This document shows, one piece after another, positions 1 through 9,536 of a stretch of 40,428 nt of DNA. The DNA comes from Thiorhodococcus drewsii AZ1 (lineage in GTDB: Bacteria; Pseudomonadota; Gammaproteobacteria; Chromatiales; Chromatiaceae). How positions within the stretch are numbered: position 1 is the first letter of the stretch; every line of letters starts with the position of its first letter. The DNA is taken from contig NZ_AFWT01000043.1 in assembly GCF_000224065.1 (NCBI RefSeq), positions 1-40,428 of the forward strand, given 5' to 3'. The position numbers and the translations under genes are program-made. Under the pieces are notes generated by a model that was given only the letters and a program-made list of their open reading frames with translations, did no database searches and was not told the DNA's origin.

Positions 1-2
1 TG

Positions 3-101
3 GCGGCGGCCGCGCGCTGGGGACGGCGTCTGCCGGCGGCCGTCGAGGCTGTCTGCGCCGTGCTCGGTGGCACCGGATCATCGGGCCAGATGAGTGACTG
101 A
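3..101 (+). CDS. C-terminal end of an unknown upstream gene (partial)
   Basis: Frame 3 is open from the left edge to a TGA at 99-101, giving 32 residues rich in Ala, Arg, Val and Gly. Third codon positions are mostly G or C, like the confirmed genes of this window, and the other two forward frames read less like protein. The fragment is too short to recognise a family. It ends 64 bases before the next start, so it could belong to the same transcription unit. Coding status is inferred from codon use only. Confidence 0.35.
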   Translation, partial: AAAARWGRRLPAAVEAVCAVLGGTGSSGQMSD

Positions 102-165
102 CCCGGCGCTTGGACGCGATGAGACCCCTGGTCACGCCACCCATTGAAAGAGGAGATCCCTTTGC

Positions 166-1098
166 ATGGGCCTGTTGCGTCATCGCTCGCGAAAGGGGAG
201 ATGGACCGCTTGGCGCGTCTGGGTGGTGGCCCTCTTGCTGTGTTGGCTGCCGACCCCGCGCCCTGCGCTGGCCGACGTGTGCCAGGAGGCGCCTCTGATG
301 CTCGTCCATCCCGCCGTGGCTCCCGCGTATGACGCGGTCATCGATCAGCTCTTGGAGGGGCTGACCCAGGGTGCGAGCCAGGACATTGGCATCTGCACGC
401 TTGACGCGATGAAGGCACAGTCCTGGTCGCGCGCACCCCGGCAGATCGTGGCCGTCGGTGCCGCCGCCTACACTGCGGCCGAGCGGGCCTTTCCGGATGC
501 CCGGGTCCTGCCGATCCTGGTTGGGACCTTACCCCCGCAGGCGCGCAACGGACTCTCCAGCTTCGTCGACCCGGCTCTGGTCGTCGAGCAGTTGCAGGTG
601 CTATCGCCAACGACCGAGGTGCTCTATTTCATCCACCTGCAAACGGTGCCGGCCGAGCTGATCCGGCGCGCACAACGCGCGGCCAATACGCTCGGGCTCC
701 GCTGGATTCCGATCGCGGTCGACGGTCTGCGCGCGGCCGCGCTGGCCATCGAGCGGGTCCGGGGCGAGGCCAGCACCAGCAGCGCCGTCTGGTTCCATCG
801 CGACGTCCTGGCGCTCAATCCGGACATCCTGATTCCACCGATTGTGCGATCGAGCTGGAAGGTCGGCTTCCCTGTCATCAGCGACGACGCCGACACCGTG
901 GAGCGGGGACTGCTCTTTGCGCTGACGCCCGACTATCGGGCGCTCGGGCGCGCCGCCGCCGCGCACCTGTCCGAAGACCATCGGGGGCTGAGCGACATTC
1001 GCTGGGTCCAGCGGGTGCTCAATGCACGCACGGCTCGGGCCATCGGACTGACGGTGCGCCCGGCCGAGGAGATAGGTTTCGATGCGCTCGACGACTGA
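166..1098 (+). CDS. ABC-type substrate-binding-like periplasmic protein
   Basis: 310 residues. The ATG at 166 follows an AAAGAGGAG ribosome site at 147-155. A basic N-terminus (residues 1-17) and a hydrophobic stretch at about 18-36 ending in ALA-D form a convincing signal peptide, so the protein should be periplasmic or membrane-anchored. The body resembles the ABC_sub_bind group of periplasmic binding-fold proteins (two-lobe alpha/beta; motifs such as PDILIPPI and the following SSWKVGFPVIS near residue 220-240). No permease or ATPase gene is adjacent. Instead it overlaps the following hybrid kinase gene by 17 bases and precedes a TonB-dependent receptor. That context suggests it delivers a ligand signal to the kinase or hands over an imported compound. 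The ligand cannot be told from sequence. Confidence 0.75.
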   Translation: MGLLRHRSRKGRWTAWRVWVVALLLCWLPTPRPALADVCQEAPLMLVHPAVAPAYDAVIDQLLEGLTQGASQDIGICTLDAMKAQSWSRAPRQIVAVGAAAYTAAERAFPDARVLPILVGTLPPQARNGLSSFVDPALVVEQLQVLSPTTEVLYFIHLQTVPAELIRRAQRAANTLGLRWIPIAVDGLRAAALAIERVRGEASTSSAVWFHRDVLALNPDILIPPIVRSSWKVGFPVISDDADTVERGLLFALTPDYRALGRAAAAHLSEDHRGLSDIRWVQRVLNARTARAIGLTVRPAEEIGFDALDD

Positions 1099-3046
1099 AA
1101 GGCCCCCACCAGGCCAGAAATCCTATGCTCGCCAGCTCGTTGATGCCTTCGTGCTCCTGGCGTTGGGACTCGGGCTGGCGGTGCCCCTGATCCTCTTCTG
1201 GACCGCTTGGCAGCAGGCACGGCTGTTCAGCGAGCGCACCGCCGATGAACTGGCCACGATCCTGGCCGAGGACGCCCGTTATGCCCTGCTGGTGGGCTCA
1301 CGCCCGGACGCACAGGCGCTCGTCGGCAGCCTGCTGAAGTTTCCGGATCTGATCCAGGTCCGGCTGCTGGATGCCGCCGGGCAGGTGATGGCCGAGCAGT
1401 CCACTGCGGAGCACGCGCAGGCCAAACGGACCGTGCAGGTGGAGATGGCGGTTCTGGCCAAGGCCCGTGGATCGTCCGCCCGCGTGGACGCAGGGACGCC
1501 CAACCCCAAGACCCCGCTCGGGCGCGTGGTTCTCACCCTGTCGCTGGAGCGAGCCTTCCGCTTCGCGCTGGAGACGGCACAGGTGTCGCTTGCGCAGCTC
1601 GGGGTCCTGACGCTGCTGCTTGGCCTGGCTGTCGCGTACCGATCCCTGCGCATGATCGCCCCGTTGGGCACCCTGGTGCGCCGTCTCGGCGATCCGCTCG
1701 GGACCGTGCTTCCCAATCCGCCAACAGCGAGTCCCGCGGAGGTCCATCGCCTCTATGCTGCGGTCACCACCCTGCGGACGCGTCTCGCGGAGAATCACCG
1801 CCAATTGGAGGCCCACGCCGAGGCGCTTGAGGCCACAGTCGCGGCACGCACGCAGGATCTGCGCGCGGCACGCGATGCGGCGGAGCAGGCAAATCGCGCC
1901 AAGACGCTCTTTCTCGCCAATGTCAGCCACGAGCTGCGCACGCCCTTGCAGGCGATCATTCTCCATGTGCGCCTGCTCCAGCGTTGCCGGCCCGCGCCGA
2001 GCAGCGAATCCCTGGCGGTCATCCGGCGGGCCTCCAACCAACTGCTCGAACTGATCGAGCAGCTACTCAATCTGACCAAGGTCGAGTCCGGGCCTCCGAT
2101 CGAGGTGACCTACCAGCATGTCGCGCTCGGCGCACTCCTCAATGAGGTGGTCACCACGCTTGAACCGACGCTGTCGCCGCGCAATCGGCTCGAACTGACA
2201 CGGCCAGACGCGGACATCACCCTGATCGGCGATCGCACGCGCCTGACCCAGGTGCTCTACAACCTGATCCGCAATGCCGACAAGTTTACCGACGGGGGCG
2301 TGATCCGTTTGACCCTGGAGCCGAGCCGCGATGGCAAGCACGTCGTCATCCAGGTGACCGACGAAGGGATCGGCATCCAGCCGGCAGAGCAGGAACGGAT
2401 CTTCGAGCCCCTCTACCAGGGGTTCAGCGGGATCGCAGGGGCGGTATCCTCCGGGATCGGACTGGGTCTCTGGCTGAGTCGGCGCATGGTCGAAACCCTA
2501 GGTGGCCGCCTCACGGTCACCAGCGAGCCTGGGATCGGCAGCTGCTTTCGCATCGCGCTCCCGGTGATGCCGACGGGCGCTGCGGCGCTTTCCTCCACGC
2601 AGCAACCGTCGGAGTCGGAGCCAACGCCGGTTCAGACCTCTGCGCATCGCGGACAGCGCCTCCTGCTCGCCGAGGACGAGGACAGCATCCGCGCTCCCCT
2701 GACGCTCTTTCTGCGCGAGGCCGGATTCAGCGTCGACGCCTGTGCTGACGGCACCTCTGCCCTGGCCCTGTGGGAGCACGCTCCGAGTGCCTACGCTGCG
2801 GTGATTCTCGATCACCGCATGCCGGGCTGCCAGGGCCTCGACATCCTGGCGCGACTGCGCGCCTTCCCCACGAACACTACCCCGGCCGTCATCTTGACCG
2901 GGGACGATCGGGCACCCCTACAGGCGGCCATCACCCGCTTGGGTGCCCACCTGATGGTCAAGCCCGTGCGGCCAGAGCGGCTCATTGAGACCATCGTGAC
3001 GCTGATCGAGCAGTCTGTGCAGGCTGATCGCGGCACGCCGAGGTGA
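1082..3046 (+). CDS. Membrane hybrid sensor histidine kinase with C-terminal receiver
   Basis: 654 residues. A transmembrane helix at about 21-43 and a second near 170-190 bracket a periplasmic sensor region of about 125 residues with no recognised fold. A linker and coiled coil (about 235-275) lead to a HisKA domain with phospho-acceptor His283 in SHELRTPLQ. A HATPase_c domain follows, with the N box (NLIRNADKF), DEGIGI, and a glycine-rich GIGLGLWLS lid. A receiver domain (about 525-640) has the acidic pair EDED, phospho-acceptor Asp577 in LDHRMPG, and a conserved Lys near the end (VKPVRP). The start overlaps the upstream binding-protein gene by 17 bases, indicating translational coupling. 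The pairing fits a two-part sensor: the binding protein senses and the kinase relays. No DNA-binding response regulator lies in view. Confidence 0.9.
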   Translation: MRSTTERPPPGQKSYARQLVDAFVLLALGLGLAVPLILFWTAWQQARLFSERTADELATILAEDARYALLVGSRPDAQALVGSLLKFPDLIQVRLLDAAGQVMAEQSTAEHAQAKRTVQVEMAVLAKARGSSARVDAGTPNPKTPLGRVVLTLSLERAFRFALETAQVSLAQLGVLTLLLGLAVAYRSLRMIAPLGTLVRRLGDPLGTVLPNPPTASPAEVHRLYAAVTTLRTRLAENHRQLEAHAEALEATVAARTQDLRAARDAAEQANRAKTLFLANVSHELRTPLQAIILHVRLLQRCRPAPSSESLAVIRRASNQLLELIEQLLNLTKVESGPPIEVTYQHVALGALLNEVVTTLEPTLSPRNRLELTRPDADITLIGDRTRLTQVLYNLIRNADKFTDGGVIRLTLEPSRDGKHVVIQVTDEGIGIQPAEQERIFEPLYQGFSGIAGAVSSGIGLGLWLSRRMVETLGGRLTVTSEPGIGSCFRIALPVMPTGAAALSSTQQPSESEPTPVQTSAHRGQRLLLAEDEDSIRAPLTLFLREAGFSVDACADGTSALALWEHAPSAYAAVILDHRMPGCQGLDILARLRAFPTNTTPAVILTGDDRAPLQAAITRLGAHLMVKPVRPERLIETIVTLIEQSVQADRGTPR

Positions 3047-3052
3047 CATCCC

Positions 3053-5110
3053 ATGAAACGACTCCTGTTCGCCGTCCTGGGCGCATTCGCCAACCACGCC
3101 CTGGCTCAAACCGCTGCGGAGGCATTGTTCGGTTCGGAGAGATCCGTCAGCATCGCGACCGGACGCGCCCACCTCTATCGCACGGCCCCGGCGGTGGCGA
3201 CCGTCATCACGGCCGAGGACATCCGTGACGGCGGGTTTCGCAGCGTCGTCGAGGCGTTGCGACTGGTGCCCGGAGTTCATCTGGGCTGGACCAACGACTA
3301 TGCGCCGAATGTCCTGGTGCGTGGCTTCTCGAGTTTCGGCTCGGGCAACCTCCTGGTGCTGCTCGACGGGGTGGCCCAATCGGACCTGATCCTCGGCAAT
3401 CCGCTCAGCGTCCTGGGCGTCATCCCGATCGATGCGATCGACCGGATCGAGGTGACACGCGGCCCCGGTTCTTCGGTATTTGGCGCGGATGCCTTCTCCG
3501 GGGTGGTCAATGTCATCACGCGCCAGCAAGTCGATCAGCCGCAGATCACGCTCAGCGGTGGCTCAGAGCGCACGCGCGACGGCCGTCTCCTGGTTGGGAA
3601 CCGCACCGAATCCAGCGACATCCTGCTCAGCGCCGAGGTCATGGAGACGGACGGGCCGACGCCCCTGATACGTGCCGACCACTTGACGCAGATCGATGCC
3701 GCGCTCGGCACCGACGTCTCGCTGGCACCGCGTGCGGTCAACACCGACCAACGTAATCTGGGCGTGCTGGCGAATGCCCGATTCGGTCAGACGCGCGCCA
3801 TGCTGCGACTCTCGCGCACGACGCAGGGGCTCGGAGCCGGAATCCTGAGTGCCATCGATCCCAGCGGGACCCGCACGCTGGAGACGGTCGAAGGACGGCT
3901 TGCGCGCGAGGTCAGATTCAGCAAGCGCCTCGCGCTGACGCTGCAACTGGATGCCGCGCAGACCCGGCTCGCGCTCGATGATGTCACCTGGTTTCCCGCC
4001 TCCGGGCTGTTCGCGCAGGGCGTGCGTTTCGATGCCTCAGCCGAACAGGAGACCGCGCGACTGCGGGCGGATCTTCGCTATGCGGCCACCGCTCGGCATT
4101 TCATCACCCTGGGACTGGGGGTTGCGCAGATCCGCTATGCAGTGGATGCGCTTGAGCTGAGCGGGTTGGCCTCCATCGGCTCTGGCATGGGCGTCGGCAC
4201 CACGCTGAGTGATTCGTTCACGGGCTATGCCAGTGCCCTGACCCAGTTGCTGTCAGCGGCCGCGACAGGGTCTGCCTATGACGGCCATCGCCGGCTGCTG
4301 TCCGCCTATCTCCAGGACGAGTGGCTGATCGTACCGAAATGGTCGCTCACCTGGGGCGCACGCCTGGATGATGACTCAGATGTTGGCACCCAGGTCAGCC
4401 CGCGCGCTGTCCTGGTCTGGACGCCACTGCCCGAATGGACCGCGAAGCTGCTCTATGGCGAGGGCTTTCGTGCCCCGACCCTGCTTGAGACGCGCAATGG
4501 CCTGCTGCCGATCTATCAGGCCAACGCTGAACTCGAATCGGAGCGGCTACGTACCGTCGAGCTGGCCCTGCAGTACCGGCCCCACCACGATTTTGAGCTC
4601 GGGTTGAATCTGTTTCATCATGAGACCCTGAATCAGATCCGCCAGCAGAATCGCACCCTCTATGCCGAGCCGGAGAACGTCGGTCGTCAGATTGGCCAGG
4701 GAGGCGAGCTCGACATGCGCTGGGCGCTCTCGCGCAACCTGCTCCTGCGCGGTTGGTACGCCTATCAGTACAACACCGACGAAACCACCGGCGAGGACGC
4801 CGGTTACAGCCCGCATCATCGCCTGTACGGATCCCTGCAATACCGGTGGGGTCGCACCGTCTTCAATCTGCAGGGGATGTATGTCGGCGATCGTGCCCGC
4901 GTAGCGGAGGATACGCGGAACGAAGCACCGGAATACGGCCAGCTCGATCTGCTCATCCGTCACGACCTGACCAAGCAGCTCTCGGTACAGCTCGACATCC
5001 GCAATCTTCTGAACGGCAATCTGAAGGAGGCATCAGCCGGAACCTCGCTGCCGCAGGATCTGCCCCTCGCGGTCCGCACTGTTTATGGGTCGATTGAGGT
5101 GCGGTTCTAG
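3053..5110 (+). CDS. TonB-dependent outer-membrane receptor
   Basis: 685 residues beginning 6 bases after the kinase stop. Residues 1-18 form a signal peptide ending ALA-Q. The plug domain covers about 45-160, with AVATVITAEDIRDGGF, VEALRLVPGV, VLVRGF, VLLDGV and IDRIEVTRGPGSSVFGADA, all typical of TonB receptors. The rest is beta-barrel with alternating aromatic strands, and the protein ends in Phe (SIEVRF) as expected for BAM-dependent insertion. It probably imports a scarce metal chelate, cobalamin-like or organic ligand using ExbBD-TonB energy encoded elsewhere. The plug most resembles the BtuB/colicin I receptor type, but substrate cannot be read from the sequence. Co-transcription with the binding protein and kinase is likely because the gaps are negative or only a few bases. 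Confidence 0.92.
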   Translation: MKRLLFAVLGAFANHALAQTAAEALFGSERSVSIATGRAHLYRTAPAVATVITAEDIRDGGFRSVVEALRLVPGVHLGWTNDYAPNVLVRGFSSFGSGNLLVLLDGVAQSDLILGNPLSVLGVIPIDAIDRIEVTRGPGSSVFGADAFSGVVNVITRQQVDQPQITLSGGSERTRDGRLLVGNRTESSDILLSAEVMETDGPTPLIRADHLTQIDAALGTDVSLAPRAVNTDQRNLGVLANARFGQTRAMLRLSRTTQGLGAGILSAIDPSGTRTLETVEGRLAREVRFSKRLALTLQLDAAQTRLALDDVTWFPASGLFAQGVRFDASAEQETARLRADLRYAATARHFITLGLGVAQIRYAVDALELSGLASIGSGMGVGTTLSDSFTGYASALTQLLSAAATGSAYDGHRRLLSAYLQDEWLIVPKWSLTWGARLDDDSDVGTQVSPRAVLVWTPLPEWTAKLLYGEGFRAPTLLETRNGLLPIYQANAELESERLRTVELALQYRPHHDFELGLNLFHHETLNQIRQQNRTLYAEPENVGRQIGQGGELDMRWALSRNLLLRGWYAYQYNTDETTGEDAGYSPHHRLYGSLQYRWGRTVFNLQGMYVGDRARVAEDTRNEAPEYGQLDLLIRHDLTKQLSVQLDIRNLLNGNLKEASAGTSLPQDLPLAVRTVYGSIEVRF

Positions 5111-5574
5111 GGGCAGTCAGGAGGTATGAGTTCGAAGACTTCGAAATAGTCTGAGGTTATTGTGGGTGACGCGATGCGGCGCTTGGAACGCGTCTTCGTA
5201 GACTTTTTGTGTATTATTGCGTCGTTGATGCAGTCTAGGCAATCGTGAGTCTGACAATGGTAGCCGAGAGGGATGGGCGGTTAAATGGGTCCAGAAGGAT
5301 AGGTCGCCGAGACAGGGCAAGAGAGGTTGTAACTGTCCCAGTATTGTGGGTTTCGTTACTAGATAGCTGTCAGCCATTGCCGGTCGATCTCGGTTGAATA
5401 AACACAGTCGACGCGTCACCGAAGTGTTGTCGAGATCAGCACCATCACGCTATTTTTCGGCTCATGGACTCCTGAAAAAAATCCATAAGCTATTGACCTG
5501 AAAGGCTACAAAGCCAGTTGTTTGGGAAAACAAATCCCACGTAACTGTATGTTTTACATAAACTGTGCAGTTAA
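5111..5574. other. Lower-GC gene-poor stretch left of the tRNA fragment
   Basis: About 460 bases with clearly lower GC than the flanks and several A/T runs (for example near 5475 and 5520-5560). One minus-strand frame at 5117-5419 is open for 100 codons and its product has no motif I recognise; it has no clear ribosome site. This is consistent with the non-coding end of an integrated element. No integrase is visible. Confidence 0.4.
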
Positions 5575-5619
5575 CTCATAATCCCTTGGTCGTAGGTTCG
5601 AATCCTACACGGCCCACCA
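5575..5619 (+). other. 3' part of a tRNA with CAT anticodon (probable attachment-site remnant)
   Basis: The 45 bases contain the anticodon loop CTCATAA (5575-5581), the 3' anticodon-stem strand TCCCT, a variable loop, a perfect T-arm (GTAGG/CCTAC at 5592-5596 and 5104+500, i.e. 5604-5608, around TTCGAAT), the acceptor strand ACGGCCC, discriminator A and encoded CCA. The 5' half is absent: no GGGCCGT acceptor strand or D-arm precedes it, and the five bases before the loop (GTTAA) cannot pair with TCCCT. Such a fragment is what a tyrosine-recombinase element leaves at its distal end after integrating into a tRNA-Met or tRNA-Ile2 gene. By geometry the element would lie to the left, with the intact tRNA outside the window. 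Confidence 0.75.
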
Positions 5620-5795
5620 AATTAATCGCTTATGGTCACGTCAAGGCGCATGAATCGCCTCGATTGGCCTCAATCGCGCCCTGCGATGTCAACTCTAGTG
5701 TCACCCGTCGATAACCCCTGAAGCGATCCCTCGCAAGCCTAAAAGGTTGATACCCTAGGCTCTCCCCGTCCCGAAAGCCCCCGACAGCCACACCC

Positions 5796-8060
5796 GTGCG
5801 GCCCTATACCCAGGAACAACGCGCCTCCATCGCGCATCCCGCCGGTCATTCGCTGACCTTCGCCGTGGCCGGATCCGGCAAGACGCACATGCTCGTCGGG
5901 CGCGTGCGCTTCCTGCTCGAGCAGGGCCTGGAGCCCGAACGCATCCGGATCCTGGCCTTCAACCGCGCGGCCGTGGCCGAGTTTCGCCAGCGGCTCGCCG
6001 CGGCGCTGCCAGCGGGGACGGCAGCACCCGAGGTGCAGACCTTTCACGCCCTGGGTCTCAGGTTGACCCGGCTCTTCGAGAGCAAAGGGTTGTTGCCGCA
6101 ACGCCGCCTCGAGACCAAGGACACGGTGATCAAGGCCCTCGCGCGTCACGCCGCCCAGACGGCCCTGCGCGAGGAGGGGAGCGACGAGTCACCGAGCCCG
6201 GACGACCTGCAGACCTTCATCCAGTTCGTCGACCTGGTGAAAGCCGACCTTCGCTCCGCGACCGAGGCCTTCGAGGTCCTCTCGATCCAGCCTCAGTACC
6301 GCTATTTCATCCGCGCCTTCGATCGCTTCGAGGAGGCCCTGGCGCGGCAGGGACTGCGCGTCTACGCCGACCTGCAGCATGAGCCCGTGGCGCTCCTATG
6401 CCGCGACGCAACCGCGCGGCAGATGGTCACCAACCGGCTCGATGCGGTCATCGTCGATGAATTCCAGGACGTCAGCCGGGTGCAGCTCGAGCTGCTGCGC
6501 CACATCGTCGGCACCCGAGCGAGCCTCAGCGCGGTCGGCGACGACGCCCAGTGCATCTATGCCTGGCGTGGCAGCCAGCCCAGGTTTATGGGCCGTGACT
6601 TCGACCGCTTCTTTCCCGGCGCCACCCGCTACAGCCTCTCGCGCACCTTTCGTTTCGGCCATGCCCTGTCGCTCGCCGCCGCCCAGCTCATCGCCCACAA
6701 CCCCGATCGTCTCGACACCCTCTGCGTTTCGGCGCCGGGCACCCCGCGCACCCGCATCGCAACCATCGGTGCCACCGCGACCGGCGATCAGGCCGACGTC
6801 GTGACCGCCATCGAGGACTGGCATCGTCGCGGCCGGGCCTATCGCGACTGTGCCGTGCTCGCCCGGCTCTGGGCCCAGACCCTGGGTCTCGAACTCGCCC
6901 TGCTCGCGCGCGGTATCCCCGTCATCAAGCCCGGCCGGGACTCCGCTTTCCAGGTCCCCGAGGTGGCCGGACTGCTCGGCGTCCTGCGCCTCGCCGCCGG
7001 CACCCTGTTCGCCGAGCCGGACGCCCGTGCGATCATCCGGCACCTGCTCGCCACCCCGAGTCTGCGTCTTTCCAACCAGGTGCTCGATGCCCTGATCGAA
7101 AGGATCCTCCAGAATCCGGGGCAGGGCGCCGAGGCCATCGCCGCGGTCGCCCAGACCGTCAAGCACGCCTTTCACGCCGACCGTATCCGAGAGCGCGCCG
7201 CGCTCTGGCGTGCGGCCCCCGGCTGGCGCGACCGTCCGGCCGCCGAGGTGTTGCGCCACTATGCCGAGCGCACCGACCTCCGGCGCACCGAGGCGCGCTC
7301 CGCCGACCGCGATACTGCCCGCGACAAACAGATCGCCTACGACACCCTCCTCGGATGGGCCACGCGCACCGCCGCCTCGGTCACTGACTTCCTGTCCCAG
7401 ATGGACGCGCTGCGCCGCACCGCAGAACGTGACGCGCCCGAAGGCGACGGCGTCCTGCTCTCCACGATCCACCAGGCGAAGGGACTCGAATGGCCGATGG
7501 TGATGGTCCTGGGACTCGAAGCGGGAGTCTTTCCCGGCAGGCGCGCCGATCCTCAGGAGGAACGGCGTCTGGCCTACGTCGCCCTGACACGCGCCCAGGA
7601 GGCGTTGCATCTGGTGGTTCCGCCCGATGCGCGGCTCGACGCCCAGCCGCGCGGTGAACCGATGGCGTTCAACCATCCGGACGGACTCCAGGCAAGCCCC
7701 TTCGTCTTCGAGGCGAACCTGCGCACCAGCCAGGACCTCGGCGACGCCATCGCCCGTCATCTCGAGGGAGAGGAACCGCTCACGACGCTTCCGCCGGCAC
7801 CGGCGGCTCGGCTGGCGGTGTTCAACCGCTACCTGGGTGAGGTCGGGATCGACGCCCGTTACGCCCCGCCGGTCTCAAAGGCCACCGAACCGGAAACGCC
7901 TCAGTGCCTCCAGCACTGGTCCTTGCATGATCGCGTTCGGCATCGGGTCTTCGGAGACGGCCTCATCGTCGGCTTCGTCGACTCTGATATCGTCGACATC
8001 GACTTTCACGGCCGGGTGCGGCGGATCAAGACGAGCATGGCCCCGCTGGAGCGGGTGTGA
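5796..8060 (+). CDS. UvrD/PcrA-like superfamily 1 DNA helicase
   Basis: 754 residues. The only start after an in-frame TAG is the GTG at 5796, and the protein then begins directly with a Q-motif-like YTQEQRASI. SF1 motifs appear in order: Walker A AGSGKT (25-30), Walker B VDEFQD (about 219-225), motif III GDDAQCIYAWRGS, motif IV region SRTFRFG, motif V STIHQAKGLEWP, and motif VI RLAYVALTRAQ. A C-terminal segment (DRVRHRVFGDGLIVGF, about 710-730) matches the small Tudor-like tail of PcrA/UvrD proteins. It should unwind DNA 3' to 5' with ATP in repair or replication-conflict processing. It is longer than some accessory helicases and slightly longer than typical UvrD. It stands alone, just right of the tRNA fragment, and no partner nuclease is adjacent. 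Confidence 0.92.
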   Translation: MRPYTQEQRASIAHPAGHSLTFAVAGSGKTHMLVGRVRFLLEQGLEPERIRILAFNRAAVAEFRQRLAAALPAGTAAPEVQTFHALGLRLTRLFESKGLLPQRRLETKDTVIKALARHAAQTALREEGSDESPSPDDLQTFIQFVDLVKADLRSATEAFEVLSIQPQYRYFIRAFDRFEEALARQGLRVYADLQHEPVALLCRDATARQMVTNRLDAVIVDEFQDVSRVQLELLRHIVGTRASLSAVGDDAQCIYAWRGSQPRFMGRDFDRFFPGATRYSLSRTFRFGHALSLAAAQLIAHNPDRLDTLCVSAPGTPRTRIATIGATATGDQADVVTAIEDWHRRGRAYRDCAVLARLWAQTLGLELALLARGIPVIKPGRDSAFQVPEVAGLLGVLRLAAGTLFAEPDARAIIRHLLATPSLRLSNQVLDALIERILQNPGQGAEAIAAVAQTVKHAFHADRIRERAALWRAAPGWRDRPAAEVLRHYAERTDLRRTEARSADRDTARDKQIAYDTLLGWATRTAASVTDFLSQMDALRRTAERDAPEGDGVLLSTIHQAKGLEWPMVMVLGLEAGVFPGRRADPQEERRLAYVALTRAQEALHLVVPPDARLDAQPRGEPMAFNHPDGLQASPFVFEANLRTSQDLGDAIARHLEGEEPLTTLPPAPAARLAVFNRYLGEVGIDARYAPPVSKATEPETPQCLQHWSLHDRVRHRVFGDGLIVGFVDSDIVDIDFHGRVRRIKTSMAPLERV

Positions 8061-8201
8061 TCATTTGGGCGCGATCTGAATGCAAAACGCCCTGCAGCCG
8101 GCGGACAGGTCTCGACGGGTTTTCTGGTCAGCTTCGATCAAACGACGCGCAGCGTCCAGGTCCATCTGAGCGTCTTGTCTTACGAGCTGGCAGCAGTTGG
8201 C

Positions 8202-9480
8202 TCAGTATCGCTCCTGCCATAGAGCCGCTTCGTCATCGTGGCGCTTCGCGTCGTCGTGATAGCTCTGAGCAATCCGCCGGAGCGATTCTGCGAGGAACGG
8301 ATGGGTCACCGCCAGCGCATCGGCATGGTTTCGAAAATGAGCGGTCAAGGATCGTTCCTGCGCGCCGCCTTCATCCATGGCGCGCGACGTGACGCCGCGT
8401 TTGTTGCGTGCTCCAAACTCGAAGCCTGTGCGCATCTGCTCGAATTCAGCGCGGTCGAGGATGTCTCGCGCCGGCGATCCTGGCCAGATGCCGTCCGCAC
8501 CTTCTGGTGCGTGTGCCAGAATCTGGCCAATCGTTTGTTCTGCCATCGTCAGGCGATCCTGCTCGCGGCAGAGTTCGAGAGCCCTATCGACGAAGCGAAT
8601 GCAGGAATCGTGATCGATCTCGCCATTGGGCAAGGTTCCGGGCTGGCGGCGACAGTCATCCAGTAGGTGCCAGGCATTCTCCGCAGCCGCGCGTTCTCCG
8701 TCAGTCGGTGACGCTTGCGTTTTTGGCTCAACGGACTCGGGTCGGTACAGCAGGCAGATCAGCTCGGCGAATAGCTCTGGTCTGGACGTGATGGCCTCTG
8801 TGAGCGCTTTAAGTTCAGCGGTTTGCTCGATCCGAAACGAGGGAGCCAGCAGGAACTCGATCTGCAACAAGCGCTCTTGGTCCATGTCCTCCCAGGATTC
8901 CAATCGCTCGATCAGCTTCGCGAGATGCCACGATCTCGGAAACTGGGCATTGGGCTCTCCGGTGCGGAGTGCCGTATCCAGGGCTTCCACGAGCAAGGCG
9001 GGATTGACAGCGTTTGTGTCATGGATCGTGGCGTTCAACGCACTGATCGGCCGGCCTGCTTCGAGCAGTTTCGACATCGCAAACTCACGGTCCGCTGGCT
9101 TCGACCGCATGAGCCAAGGGGTGACGGTGCGCCAGTAGACGGATTCGACCGCGTCTCCGCACTCCTCGGCGAGCCCCCAAGTAAAGGGCTCATCCCGTGC
9201 CAGCCGCAGACATTCGGCGAGATGCTCCGGTGGCCATTCTCTTTCCCGCCCGGACTGGATGATGTTGCGAAGGATTGCCGATTTTTCCACGTCTGGCTGA
9301 GAGCGGACGATCCCAGCGATCATCGGTGCCAAATGTTTTCTGAGCTCGAGATTTGGCACCAATTCGACGATCCAGTCTGACAGCGAGTCGCGATCCAGAA
9401 TCTCTAGCAGGCAATAGCCGACGAGGAAGGCATCCCCGCAGGTTTCCGCTAGACGCTCGACTCCCGCGAGTCCAAGCTCC
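8202..9480 (-). pseudogene. C-terminal part of the IS-split large defence candidate
   Basis: This minus-strand frame is the downstream part of the gene that starts at 13601. It is open from the IS junction (9480) to the stop at 8202. Joining GGAGCTTGGAC at the junction to this side gives an uninterrupted reading through HKELGLAGVERLAETC and on into the 386-residue tail that can be read from a GTG at 9362. The tail is alpha-helical and soluble, with repeated Leu/Ala/Arg-rich helices resembling a HEAT/TPR-like solenoid and no recognised catalytic motif. With no promoter of its own it is probably silent unless reinitiation or IS-driven transcription occurs. Confidence 0.8.
9470..9480. repeat. 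Left target-site duplication of the IS element
   Basis: GTCCAAGCTCC immediately left of the element is repeated exactly at 11066-11076 immediately right of it. An 11-bp duplication fits IS4-family insertion and shows simple, fairly recent transposition. Confidence 0.92.
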
Positions 9481-9513
9481 CAGGGCTTTGAAGGTCACAA
9501 TTCGTGACGCCGC
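9481..9513 (+). repeat. Left inverted repeat of the IS element
   Basis: The 33 bases begin CAGGGCTTTGAAGGTCACA and end GACGCCGC. They match the reverse complement of 11033-11065 at 29 of 33 positions. Confidence 0.92.
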
Positions 9514-9536
9514 TATTTGCCCATACTGTCTCAGGC

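Noticed and set aside
5117-5419. 100-codon minus-strand frame in the low-GC gap
   Set aside because: No ribosome site or domain; noted only as part of the gap.
5541-5619. A complete tRNA gene
   Set aside because: The 5' acceptor strand and D-arm are missing and the anticodon stem cannot pair, so only a 3' fragment is called.
6396-7760. Minus-strand frame opposite the helicase
   Set aside because: Antisense to conserved helicase motifs and with no recognisable domain.
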